Both the position numbers and the translations under genes were made by a program. Of a stretch of DNA of 64,000 bases, positions 24,549 to 32,674 are shown in pieces. Below the pieces are notes generated by a model. That model ran no database searches, had not been told where the DNA came from, and saw only the letters and a list, made by a program, of their open reading frames with translations. Position 1 is the stretch's first letter, and every line of letters starts with the position of its first letter. Source of the stretch: Pseudescherichia sp031979925 (GTDB taxonomy: Bacteria; Pseudomonadota; Gammaproteobacteria; Enterobacterales; Enterobacteriaceae); the NCBI RefSeq assembly GCF_031979925.1, contig NZ_DALZFB010000006.1:1-64000 (forward strand). Direction: 5' to 3'.

Positions 24549-26306
24549 ATGGTGACTCATCGTCAACGCTATCGAGAAAAAGTCTCCCAGATGGTTAGCT
24601 GGGGGCACTGGTTTGCCCTGTTCAACATTCTGTTGGCCATGGTACTTGGTAGCCGTTACCTGTTTGTCGCCGACTGGCCGACCACGCTTGGCGGCAGGAT
24701 CTACTCCTGGCTGAGCGTTATCGGCCACTTCAGCTTTGTGGTATTTGCCACCTATCTGCTGATCCTCTTTCCGCTGACCTTTGTGGTGATGTCGCAGCGC
24801 CTGATGCGGGCAATCTCGGCCGTGCTGGCCACTATCGGCATGACGCTGCTGCTGATCGATAGCGAAGTCTTTACCCGTTTCCACCTGCACCTTAACCCTA
24901 TCGTCTGGGAGCTGGTGATCAACCCGGACCAGAACGAGATGGCCCGCGACTGGCAGCTGATGTTTATCAGCGTGCCGGTGATCCTGCTGGTGGAGCTGCT
25001 GTTTGCGAACTGGAGCTGGCAGAAGCTGCGCAGCCTGACGCGCCGCCGCCGCTACGCTAAACCGGTGGCCGCCCTCTTCTTTACCGCTTTTATTGCCTCG
25101 CATCTGACCTATATCTGGGCCGATGCCAATTTCTACCGGCCGATCACCATGCAGCGAGCCAACCTGCCGCTCTCCTACCCGATGACCGCTCGCCGGTTCC
25201 TGGAGAAGCATGGCCTGCTGGATGCGCAGGAGTATCAGCGTCGACTGGTTGAACAGGGGAACCCGGAGGCGGTTTCGGTGCAGTATCCGCTGAGCGATCT
25301 ACGCTACCGCGATATGGGGCCGGGCCAGAACGTGCTGCTGATCACCGTCGATGCGTTAAACTATTCGCGCTACGAGAAAGAGATGCCGTCGCTGGCAGGC
25401 TTTGCCGCAGAGAACATCACCTTTACGCAGCACATGAGCGCCGGTAACGATACCGATAACGGCCTGTTCGGCCTGTTCTACGGCATCTCGCCCTCTTACA
25501 TGGACGGCGTGCTGTCGGCACGTATTCCGGCGGCGCTGGTCACCGCGCTTAATCAACAGGGCTATCAGCTGGGACTCTTCTCTTCCGACGGCTTCAGCAG
25601 CTCGCTCTACCGCCAGGCGCTGCTCTCAGACTTCTCGCTGCCTGCGGCGAAAGCGCAGTCCGATAAGCAGACCGCCGACCAGTGGATCAACTGGCTGGAT
25701 CGCTATGCTCAGGAAGATAACCGCTGGTTCTCGTGGGTAGCGCTAAATGGCACGACGATCGATGCCGATCGGCAGGACTTTGAGCGCCGCTACGCACGGG
25801 CCGCCGGTAACGTCGATGCGCAGATCGAACGCGTGCTGACCGCCCTGCGCGATTCTGGCAAACTGGATAAAACGGTAGTCATCATCACTGCGGGCCACGG
25901 CGTCTCCGCTGAAAATAGTGAAATGGACGAGGGCTGGTCACGAGGCGATCTGCACGTGCCGCTGGTTGTTCACTGGCCGGGCACGCCTGCCCAGCGCATC
26001 AGCAAGCTGACCGACCATAAGGACGTGATGACTACCCTGATGCAGCGCCTGCTCCATGTTAGCACCCCGGCCAATGAGTACTCTCAGGGCCAGGATCTGT
26101 TTAACGCTACGCGCCGCCATAGCTGGGTCACCGCTGCCAACAGCGATACTCTGGCGGTGACGACGCCGGAGATGACGCTGGTACTGAAGCACAACGGTAC
26201 CTACCAGACCTACAACCTGAAGGGCGAGAAGATCCGCGACCAGAAGCCGCAGCTTAGCCTGCTGCTGCAGGTGCTGACGGATGAAAAACGCTTTATCGCT
26301 AACTAA
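24549..26306 (+). CDS. yejM: YejM/PbgA (LapC), inner-membrane regulator of LPS synthesis
   Basis: Essential inner-membrane protein that senses periplasmic LPS and, through LapB, controls degradation of LpxC by FtsH. The 585-aa protein has five N-terminal membrane helices (about 15-190) and an Arg-rich juxtamembrane stretch, LRSLTRRRRYAKP. The Arg-rich stretch is linked to cardiolipin or lipid A contact. A periplasmic sulfatase-like domain follows (from about 250, with LLITVDALNYSRYEKEMP), in which the usual catalytic Cys/Ser-to-formylglycine site is absent, as in E. coli. The ATG at 24549 matches the family. An upstream frame to 24447 overlaps yejL. Confidence 0.94.
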   Translation: MVTHRQRYREKVSQMVSWGHWFALFNILLAMVLGSRYLFVADWPTTLGGRIYSWLSVIGHFSFVVFATYLLILFPLTFVVMSQRLMRAISAVLATIGMTLLLIDSEVFTRFHLHLNPIVWELVINPDQNEMARDWQLMFISVPVILLVELLFANWSWQKLRSLTRRRRYAKPVAALFFTAFIASHLTYIWADANFYRPITMQRANLPLSYPMTARRFLEKHGLLDAQEYQRRLVEQGNPEAVSVQYPLSDLRYRDMGPGQNVLLITVDALNYSRYEKEMPSLAGFAAENITFTQHMSAGNDTDNGLFGLFYGISPSYMDGVLSARIPAALVTALNQQGYQLGLFSSDGFSSSLYRQALLSDFSLPAAKAQSDKQTADQWINWLDRYAQEDNRWFSWVALNGTTIDADRQDFERRYARAAGNVDAQIERVLTALRDSGKLDKTVVIITAGHGVSAENSEMDEGWSRGDLHVPLVVHWPGTPAQRISKLTDHKDVMTTLMQRLLHVSTPANEYSQGQDLFNATRRHSWVTAANSDTLAVTTPEMTLVLKHNGTYQTYNLKGEKIRDQKPQLSLLLQVLTDEKRFIAN

Positions 26307-26340
26307 TTGATTAATTATAAATCAGTCAGCCTATAGCCCC

Positions 26341-26368
26341 TTGCAATCGGTGGTGAAAAGGGTACTAT
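26341..26368 (+). promoter_or_regulatory. Promoter of tRNA-Pro
   Basis: TTGCAA (26341-26346), 16-nt spacer, TACTAT (26363-26368), then a GC-rich discriminator (GCGCC) as expected for a stringently controlled tRNA promoter. It starts 34 nt after the yejM stop. Confidence 0.6.
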
Positions 26369-26381
26369 TAGCGCCACAGAT

Positions 26382-26458
26382 CGGCACGTAGCGCAGCCTG
26401 GTAGCGCACCGTCATGGGGTGTCGGGGGTCGGAGGTTCAAATCCTCTCGTGCCGACCA
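26382..26458 (+). tRNA. proL: tRNA-Pro (GGG)
   Basis: 77-nt tRNA starting CGGCACGTAGCGCAGCCTGG and ending with an encoded CCA. The anticodon loop is ATGGGGT with anticodon GGG. The T-loop GGTTCAAATCC and the acceptor stem CGGCACG/CGTGCCG are intact. It equals E. coli proL in sequence context (after yejM). The 3' flank carries the accessory genes at 26643-29456, so it may have served as an integration point. Confidence 0.97.
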
Positions 26459-26472
26459 AAAACTCCCAAAAA

Positions 26473-26498
26473 AACCAACCGCTTAGGTTGGTTTTTTT
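26473..26498 (+). terminator. Terminator of tRNA-Pro
   Basis: AACCAACC, loop GCTTA, GGTTGGTT followed by a T-run of seven, 14 nt after the tRNA 3' end. Confidence 0.9.
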
Positions 26499-26596
26499 AT
26501 GCCTGAAATTCACCGCATCCTCCTTCACCAGGTATCGCCGCCTATTTATAGTGCATTTTCTAATCGCCTTCTATCCCTCATGCTGACATTGAGAAA

Positions 26597-26626
26597 TTGC
26601 TGTTACCTCTATCGAGTGCTTACTAT
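26597..26626 (+). promoter_or_regulatory. Candidate promoter of the unknown tandem family
   Basis: TTGCTG (26597-26602), 18-nt spacer, TACTAT (26621-26626), about 16 nt before the first ATG. The short leader GCGAGGTCATAAACT carries GAGG as ribosome-binding site. This is by-eye only. Confidence 0.3.
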
Positions 26627-26642
26627 TGCGAGGTCATAAACT

Positions 26643-27710
26643 ATGTCATGGGATAATGTCTCTTCAGTTAACACCATCAGGATTTGGACAGACTACTCTG
26701 ACTCCACGCAGGGCCATCTGTTTGTCAACGATAATCACCGACTGAAATTAAATGTCGGAATCGATTTTACGCTAAAGGCAGGGACGACAGAGGGCCCTAC
26801 CGAAGATGAAATACGCAGCACAATAACATTCATTAATAACATGGATGGTGGGCCACTGAAGTATCTGACCCTTGCCGATGAGAACACGTATACCGCAGTC
26901 TATGACCCCTACCATACCCAGGCCGTTGACACGGATAATGCGAAGGATGGAGATGATGGCGTCTATGATAATGTGATTACTTATTATCTTTCCAGCCCAT
27001 CCTCTGTTAATGCTGAAACCTATTCTGAAAGCGTTGCGCTGATGATGGAATACCATGGTACACATACTGATGGCACGGCAATCGATATCGATGTAGATAC
27101 CTCGTCAGTAGTAAACAGCGGCGGTTTTGCAACCTACGTTTCCGTAGTGTGCTATCCGGCGAAACTCTATGGTAATAAAGGTGAAAACCGCACATGTATT
27201 ACCTACAATAGTAAAGCTGTGGACGAGGCGGATTGCTGGGATGTAGACGATGGTCACTACAAGCATGATAACGATCAGTTTAGGGTTATCTGGTTTTATA
27301 TAGACGATTCCTATTTTAAACTTTTCCACTTTGATGGCAGCACCGAGCCGGATTCAAGTGTTGTACACAATCCTTACTACAGATATCGGGAGTATATTCA
27401 GGGCAACCCGCAATATGACCATCTTTACAATGCCTTTTTCCCGAGTGTTAAATGTGGTGAGATTGATTTTGATACAAAAATAGCGGTCCGCCCCGACGAT
27501 GATGGCATGATTGCCGTTACTGAGAATATTACCGTTCACCAGCAACAGAACCAGATTACTTTTCTTGGTGCGAGAACGACAGTAAAAAGCTGTGACATTA
27601 TCTATAAAAGTACCAATGTTTATCTCCAGGTTTACGACCAGTTTGGTAACAGTGCCTATGTCGTGGCTTATTCCAACGCTGACGATGCGCTTGTTAAAAG
27701 CGTAAGCTGA
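26643..27710 (+). CDS. Hypothetical protein, copy 1 of a tandem unknown family
   Basis: 355-aa acidic protein that I do not recognise. There is no signal peptide or membrane segment, so it looks cytosolic or exported by a route with no N-terminal signal. It appears rich in beta strands. It aligns without gaps to copy 2 over residues 1-56: MSW at 1-3, IWTD at 14-17, TQ at 22-23, NxNH at 29-32, GPT at 51-53. Also shared are SSPSSVNA (about 117) and YVSV..YPAKLYG (about 165). The end of the protein carries VYDQFGNSA (330-338) and a terminal SVS. The motif DQFGN resembles bacterial Ig-like domains. It has five Cys where copy 2 has one. GAGG precedes the ATG. Base composition is AT-richer than neighbouring genes, pointing to transfer. 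Confidence 0.75.
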   Translation: MSWDNVSSVNTIRIWTDYSDSTQGHLFVNDNHRLKLNVGIDFTLKAGTTEGPTEDEIRSTITFINNMDGGPLKYLTLADENTYTAVYDPYHTQAVDTDNAKDGDDGVYDNVITYYLSSPSSVNAETYSESVALMMEYHGTHTDGTAIDIDVDTSSVVNSGGFATYVSVVCYPAKLYGNKGENRTCITYNSKAVDEADCWDVDDGHYKHDNDQFRVIWFYIDDSYFKLFHFDGSTEPDSSVVHNPYYRYREYIQGNPQYDHLYNAFFPSVKCGEIDFDTKIAVRPDDDGMIAVTENITVHQQQNQITFLGARTTVKSCDIIYKSTNVYLQVYDQFGNSAYVVAYSNADDALVKSVS

Positions 27711-27740
27711 ATATTAATTCGATCTTTTAGAGGTGATATT

Positions 27741-28829
27741 ATGTCATGGAATAATGTAACAGGCGTTAGCTCAGCAACAATCTGGACTGATAATCCGGAT
27801 ACCACGCAAGCTTATCTGTTTGCCAACGGCAACCATCAGGTTAAACTCACCGTCAGGTTAGTTTTTACCGTTGTTGATGCAAATCAGCCAGGTCCTACGC
27901 AAGATGAGTGTAAAGCCGCAGTAAGCCTCGTCGATTATCAAACCGGTTTCGAACTCTCTTTTCTTAAGGCTGGGGATAAAGGTGAATATACCTCTGTTTA
28001 TCAGGAAAATATGCCCACGGCGGTCAAACCGCTTCCTGAAGTGGATGATCAAACGGTCAGTGTCGCCAAAAGCGGCAGCTATGAATTTGACTTCTACGTT
28101 TCCAGCGATAGTTCCATAAATGCCAATTACGCATCCGAAAGCATTGCATTACTGGTGACTTATACAGATTCCAGCGGTACCGAAAAAACATATGACACGA
28201 CACCAGCTGGTAAACCAAGCTATGTTTCGGTGAAGGTATACCCGCCAAAAAAATATGGCATGCCCAACTCAAACATAACGCCAATTATTTTTAAAACTCT
28301 TGATGATACACCAAAATATACAACATCAGAAGGCACTGGAGTGTATTCTGTTAGCGTTAAAAAACTAACCATTTATAGCTTAAGAATTGATGACTCCTAT
28401 TTTAGATTAACTTCATTTCAAGCACCTAACACGCGGCTTTCACCTGTACAATTCCGTCAAATCATAGAATCAAATTATTCAGCTGGTAATACCTATGGTT
28501 ATGTTTTATCTCAAGGGTTTCTGCTTGAAGAAAATAACCTGAAGGGAGAAAATAAATCTTATACTGCAAGTGTAAATGTAATGGAGGAACATTCTGGAAA
28601 CCCAAATGGGGCGGTAGTTTCATTTTCTGTAGATGTATACCAGCAGCCTTATGAAATTATTTTTATTAATTTCGAAGCAGACGTAAGCTGGGAAAAGAAT
28701 GCTGACAATGCGCTTTTCAAATCAAGTGACAGTGCCAAGTTTACCGTTTACGATCAGTTTGGCAATCCAGCAAATGTTGAAGTAGGTGCTGGCGATGATC
28801 CTGTTCTCGAGCTCTCCAGTGTTAGCTGA
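27741..28829 (+). CDS. Hypothetical protein, copy 2 of the tandem unknown family
   Basis: 362-aa protein of unknown function, a diverged paralogue of the gene ending 30 nt upstream. It has the same head (MSWNNV...IWTD...GPTQDE), the same middle (FYVSSDSSINANYASESIAL, about 118-137) and the same tail (VYDQFGNPA at 336-344, final SVS). It also shows RIDDSYFRL (215-223), which matches YIDDSYFKL in copy 1. No signal peptide or membrane helix is visible. AGAGGTGAT forms the ribosome-binding site. A terminator follows at 28846, so copies 1 and 2 probably form one transcript. The degree of divergence by eye argues for an old duplication. Confidence 0.75.
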   Translation: MSWNNVTGVSSATIWTDNPDTTQAYLFANGNHQVKLTVRLVFTVVDANQPGPTQDECKAAVSLVDYQTGFELSFLKAGDKGEYTSVYQENMPTAVKPLPEVDDQTVSVAKSGSYEFDFYVSSDSSINANYASESIALLVTYTDSSGTEKTYDTTPAGKPSYVSVKVYPPKKYGMPNSNITPIIFKTLDDTPKYTTSEGTGVYSVSVKKLTIYSLRIDDSYFRLTSFQAPNTRLSPVQFRQIIESNYSAGNTYGYVLSQGFLLEENNLKGENKSYTASVNVMEEHSGNPNGAVVSFSVDVYQQPYEIIFINFEADVSWEKNADNALFKSSDSAKFTVYDQFGNPANVEVGAGDDPVLELSSVS

Positions 28830-28845
28830 ATAATGTTTCTTTGTG

Positions 28846-28877
28846 CTGCACTGGCCCTATGACTAGTGCAGTTTTTT
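28846..28877 (+). terminator. Terminator after copy 2
   Basis: CTGCACT (28846-28852) pairs with AGTGCAG (28865-28871) around a 12-nt loop, followed by six T. It is 16 nt after the copy 2 stop and overlaps the apparent start of the copy 3 remnant. Confidence 0.75.
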
Positions 28878-29456
28878 CTTTCAAGACACATCCGCCTCAA
28901 ACTCAACCTGCGACTGTGCTTTTATAAAACCATTGATGATAAAGCAAGCTTTAGTGAATTAAGTCGTAATGGAGTAGTAACTAACCGCTATGATCCGAGT
29001 AGTATTGTATATGGACTGAGCATTACTGATGATTATTTCACACTAAAAAATTACCAGACCACAAATGCGCCCGTATCACTTAATTCATTTATGCAACATA
29101 TAATTGTCGATGATGATAATAAACCTGGTTATTACTATATAGTCGCTCACTCTTTTCTTCCTAAAAAGAACAAATTGGACGGCACACCTCTCGAATATAC
29201 TTGTGAAGTAGCATTTGTTACTGCAAATTATTTTTTCTTAATCGAATTCGGTGTTCATGTACATCAACAACCAGGTCAACTGATGTAGATTCGATTTTAT
29301 TGTCGAATAAGGTATACTGACTATAATAACGATGGCCCGATGGCTAATATTAACAAACCGCTTACGCTGACCGTTTTTGATCAGTTTGGCAACTCAGCAA
29401 ATATTGAAATAGATAACGATGGTGATGGTTATTTCAAACTTAAAAGCGTAGTCTGA
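28866..29456 (+). pseudogene. Decayed copy 3 of the tandem unknown family
   Basis: Remnant of a third paralogue. The first 30 or so codons are missing, because the frame emerges from the terminator stem of copy 2. Residues like HIRLKLNLRLCF match copy 2 positions 32-42. The sequence then jumps straight to YKTIDD, equal to copy 2 about 184-189, so roughly 140 codons are deleted. It continues through DDYFTL, SFLPKKNKLDG and VHVHQQP, then meets an in-frame TAG at 29286-29288. The frame reopens without a shift and ends TVFDQFGNSANIEID...KSVV with TGA at 29454-29456. It should not make a functional full-length product. Confidence 0.75.
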
Positions 29457-29479
29457 ATTTCTTCCCGGTTTAATTATGG

Positions 29480-29513
29480 CTCTGCGCTGGTTCTACGGCC
29501 AGCGCAGCTTTTT
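29480..29513 (+). terminator. Terminator at the right end of the accessory region
   Basis: CTGCGCTGG (29482-29490) pairs with CCAGCGCAG (29499-29507), 8-nt loop, then CTTTTT. It lies 25 nt after the copy 3 stop on the plus strand and 4 nt from the stop of convergent mqo, so it may serve both. Confidence 0.8.
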
Positions 29514-29516
29514 ACA

Positions 29517-31169
29517 TCACGCCAGCTCTGTTACCGCGTCAATCTCAATCTGCGGCTGCTTCTGCACCTTCGGCACAGCAACGACATCACCTACCGACGG
29601 CTGCGCATACGTCAGGCCCAACACGTCGCTGGTCTGCTGCAATACGCGCTGGGTCGCTTCGACGTTACCGTTGAGCTGCGTGCCAAAGCTCGGGATGATC
29701 TCCTTCAGCTTCGCCTGCCACGCGGGTGAGGCAAACTGGTCTTTAAAGACCTTCTTCATCAGCTCCAGCATGATCGGCGCTGCCGTAGAGGCTCCCGGCG
29801 ATGCGCCGAGCAGGGCAGCAATGGTGCCCTGCCGATCGCTGACCACTTCGGTGCCGAGACGCAGCACCCCGCCCAGGAGCGGATCGCGCTTGATGATCTG
29901 CACCCGCTGACCCGCCTGCCACAAACGCCACTCCTCTTTCTTCGCCTGCGGATAGTACTCTCTGAGGGCAGCAAAGCGCGCATCGTCGTTCTGGAGCACC
30001 TGACCTACCAGATATTTCACCAGGCTGAAGTTGGTCAGCCCCACCTTGACCATTGGCATCAGGTTAGAGGGCGTGGTAGAGCGCGGCAGATCCCACAGGG
30101 AGCCGTTTTTGAGGAACTTGGTGGAGAAGGTCGCAAACGGTCCGAACAGCAGCACGCGCTTGCCGTTAAGGATGCGGGTATCGATATGCGGAACCGACAT
30201 CGGCGGCGCACCGACCGACGCCTGGCCATAGACCTTCGCCAGGTGACGATTCACCACCTCTGGATTATCGGATACCAGGAACTGACCGCCCACCGGGAAG
30301 CCAGCGAAATCCCGCGCTTCGGGGATGCCCGACTCCTGTAATAACTTCAGCGCCGCGCCGCCCGCGCCGATAAAGACAAACTTCGCCACAATGGTGCGCG
30401 TGCTGCGGGGATGATTAACATCGGCAACGGTCACCGCCCAGCGGCCGTCGGCGTTGCGCTTAATCCCGCGCACCTCGGTGCTCAGGTTAAGGGAGAAGCT
30501 GTCGCTTTTTTGTAGGGAGGCCACCAGCTGGCGGGCAATCTCGCCAAAGTTGACGTCCGTCCCCAGCTCGGTGCGGGTGGCAGCAATTTTCTGCTTCGCG
30601 TCGCGCCCTTCCATCACCAGCGGTGCCCAGCGCTTGATCTGCGCGTGGTCTTCGCTGTAGCGGATACCGCTAAAGAGGTTGCTCTGCTGAAGCGCGGCGT
30701 AGCGGGCGCGCAGGAAGTTGACGTTCTCTTCACCCCACACAAAGCTCATGTGCGGCACGGTGTTGATAAAGGAGCGGGGATTGTTCAGCACGCCCGCTTT
30801 CACCTGGTGCGCCCAGAACTGGCGAGAGAGGTGAAACGCCTCGTTAATCTCAACGGCTTTCTCAATGCTTACGCTACCGTCGGCCTTCTGCGGCGTGTAG
30901 TTCAGCTCCATTAATGCAGCGTGCCCGGTGCCGGCGTTGTTCCAGCCCTCGGAGCTCTCCTTTGCGACTTCATCCAGGCGCTCAATCATGGTCATCGACC
31001 ACGTTGGTTCCAGCGCCTGCAGATAGGTTCCCAGCGTAGCGCTCATAATGCCGCCACCCAGGAGGAGTACATCAGTTTCTCGCTTCTTCGCCGCAGTGGT
31101 TTTCCCTGTCCGTGAGGCAGCGCGACTACCCGTAGCCACAGAAGAGAGCACGGCACGCATTTTTTTCAT
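29517..31169 (-). CDS. mqo: Malate:quinone oxidoreductase
   Basis: FAD enzyme at the inner face of the cytoplasmic membrane. It oxidises malate to oxaloacetate and passes electrons to quinone, alongside NAD malate dehydrogenase. The 550-aa protein has a dinucleotide-binding start (DVLLLGGGIMSATLG, about 33-47) and conserved blocks EGWNNAGTGHAALMELNYTP, GAGGAALKLLQESGIPEA and GTIAALLGASPGAS. The first 32 residues are basic (SRAASRTGKTTAAKKR) and differ from the hydrophobic, signal-like N-terminus of E. coli Mqo. It is convergent with the accessory genes. Confidence 0.96.
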   Translation of the reverse strand: MKKMRAVLSSVATGSRAASRTGKTTAAKKRETDVLLLGGGIMSATLGTYLQALEPTWSMTMIERLDEVAKESSEGWNNAGTGHAALMELNYTPQKADGSVSIEKAVEINEAFHLSRQFWAHQVKAGVLNNPRSFINTVPHMSFVWGEENVNFLRARYAALQQSNLFSGIRYSEDHAQIKRWAPLVMEGRDAKQKIAATRTELGTDVNFGEIARQLVASLQKSDSFSLNLSTEVRGIKRNADGRWAVTVADVNHPRSTRTIVAKFVFIGAGGAALKLLQESGIPEARDFAGFPVGGQFLVSDNPEVVNRHLAKVYGQASVGAPPMSVPHIDTRILNGKRVLLFGPFATFSTKFLKNGSLWDLPRSTTPSNLMPMVKVGLTNFSLVKYLVGQVLQNDDARFAALREYYPQAKKEEWRLWQAGQRVQIIKRDPLLGGVLRLGTEVVSDRQGTIAALLGASPGASTAAPIMLELMKKVFKDQFASPAWQAKLKEIIPSFGTQLNGNVEATQRVLQQTSDVLGLTYAQPSVGDVVAVPKVQKQPQIEIDAVTELA

Positions 31170-31205
31170 AATGTTAATGCCCTACAATTAGTACTGCTTT
31201 ATTGG

Positions 31206-31234
31206 AATTTATTGGAGTGAAATTACCCGTTCAA
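31206..31234 (-). promoter_or_regulatory. Sigma-70 promoter of mqo
   Basis: On the minus strand: TTGAAC (31234-31229), 17-nt spacer, TAAATT (31211-31206), about 36 nt before the mqo start codon. Confidence 0.5.
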
Positions 31235-31426
31235 CTAACCTACCACCATCGTCGGGCAATTTAAATATTGTTGAGATAGTACACAGCAAGTTGATAGATG
31301 TTAACAAAAAGTTAGATTTTTATAACGGCTATGACAAAAAAACTGGTATCTCCTGCGCCCCGCCGTTACTATTCTTCGCTTTGCTACACTGCACACTTTC
31401 CGTCCGCTTTAACTCTGTGAAATTCT

Positions 31427-32674
31427 ATGCCTGATGCCCAAAAAGCTTTAACTCCTGTACAAGCTGGCAGCGTTAGTACGGTGCTGCGCTCGCCGTCGCT
31501 GCTGATGCGCGAAACCCTTGCTGGGGTCATGACTGCCCTGGCGCTAATCCCGGAAGTAATCTCCTTCTCGGTGATCGCTGGCGTCGATCCAACCGTAAGC
31601 CTGATCGCCTCCGTAGTGCTCTGTCTGGGGATGTCTTTCCTGGGCGGACGTCCGGCGATGGTCACAGCCGCGGCCGGCTCCGTAGCGCTGGTGATCGGCC
31701 CGATGGTGCATCAGCATGGCGTGGAGTACATCCTGCCTGCCGTCCTGCTCGCCGGGGTGATTCAGATCGTCTTCGGCCTGACGGGGATGGCGCGCCTGAT
31801 GCGCTTTATTCCGCACACGGTGATGACCGGCTTCGTTAACGCTTTGGGGATCCTGATCTTCTTCGCTCAGGTACCCCACTTCTGGACTCGCGATCCGCTG
31901 ATCCTCGGGCTGTTTGTCCTGACGATCCTGATTGTGCTCTGGCTGCCGAAGGTGCTGAAGAGCATCCCCTCCCCGCTGGTGGCCATCGTGGTGCTGACCC
32001 TCTTTACCGTCTTCTCCGGCCAGATCCTGCCGGTGGTGGGCGATGAAGGCCCGATGCAGGGTGGCCTGCCCGGCCTGACCCAGTGGCTGGTACCGTTCAA
32101 CCTGACCACGCTGAGCATCATCTGGCCCTGCGCACTGAGCATCGCCTTTGTCGGCCTGATGGAGTCGCTGCTGACGGCGAAGCTGGTAGACGATCTTACC
32201 GAAACCCCGTCCAACAAGGGCCGCGAAAGCGCAGGTCTCGGCATCGCTAACATTCTGGCGGGCTTTTACGGCGGGATTGCGGGCTGTGCGATGATCGGCC
32301 AGACCATCGTCAACGTTGAGATGGGTAAAGGGCGCAGCCGCGTCTCGACCATCGCGGCGGGTCTGGTCCTGCTGCTGCTGGTGACTGCGCTGAGCAACGT
32401 GATGGCGAAGATCCCGATGGCGGTGCTGGCCGGGATCATGGTGATTGTGGCGGTGAAGACCTTCAACTGGCACAGCATTCAGCCTGCGCAGCTAAAACGC
32501 GCCCCGATAACCGAGACGCTGGTGATGCTGGTAACGGTGATTGCCACCGTCACCACCGGAAACCTGGCGATTGGTGTAGTCGCTGGGGTGGCGCTGATGT
32601 TCTTGCTGCCCCCGGTCTTTAGCCGTAAAAAACGCGCTAAAGCAGAAACAGCGTCGCCAGACCCAGAAAAATAA
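31427..32674 (+). CDS. SulP family inorganic anion transporter without STAS domain
   Basis: Inner-membrane transporter of the SulP (SLC26-like) family, which moves sulfate, bicarbonate or related anions. The substrate cannot be read from sequence. The 415-aa protein has about 10-12 hydrophobic segments. Family motifs are ALALIPEVISFSVIAGVDP near the N-terminus and GFVNALGILIFFAQVPHF, together with the region NILAGFYGGIAGCAMIGQT. The C-terminus stops at a short basic tail (RKKRAKAE), so the usual cytosolic STAS domain is missing. Its 3' end overlaps convergent mgtE by 38 nt. It has no E. coli counterpart at this locus. Confidence 0.88.
   Translation: MPDAQKALTPVQAGSVSTVLRSPSLLMRETLAGVMTALALIPEVISFSVIAGVDPTVSLIASVVLCLGMSFLGGRPAMVTAAAGSVALVIGPMVHQHGVEYILPAVLLAGVIQIVFGLTGMARLMRFIPHTVMTGFVNALGILIFFAQVPHFWTRDPLILGLFVLTILIVLWLPKVLKSIPSPLVAIVVLTLFTVFSGQILPVVGDEGPMQGGLPGLTQWLVPFNLTTLSIIWPCALSIAFVGLMESLLTAKLVDDLTETPSNKGRESAGLGIANILAGFYGGIAGCAMIGQTIVNVEMGKGRSRVSTIAAGLVLLLLVTALSNVMAKIPMAVLAGIMVIVAVKTFNWHSIQPAQLKRAPITETLVMLVTVIATVTTGNLAIGVVAGVALMFLLPPVFSRKKRAKAETASPDPEK

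Noticed and set aside
28866..28868. GTG as a true start for the copy 3 frame
   Set aside because: It lies inside the 3' arm of the copy 2 terminator, has no ribosome-binding site, and homology begins only after it.
26434..29516. Attachment-site duplicate of the tRNA-Pro 3' end
   Set aside because: Scanning the interval by eye showed no second copy of GGTTCAAATCC or GTGCCGACCA, and no integrase gene is present.
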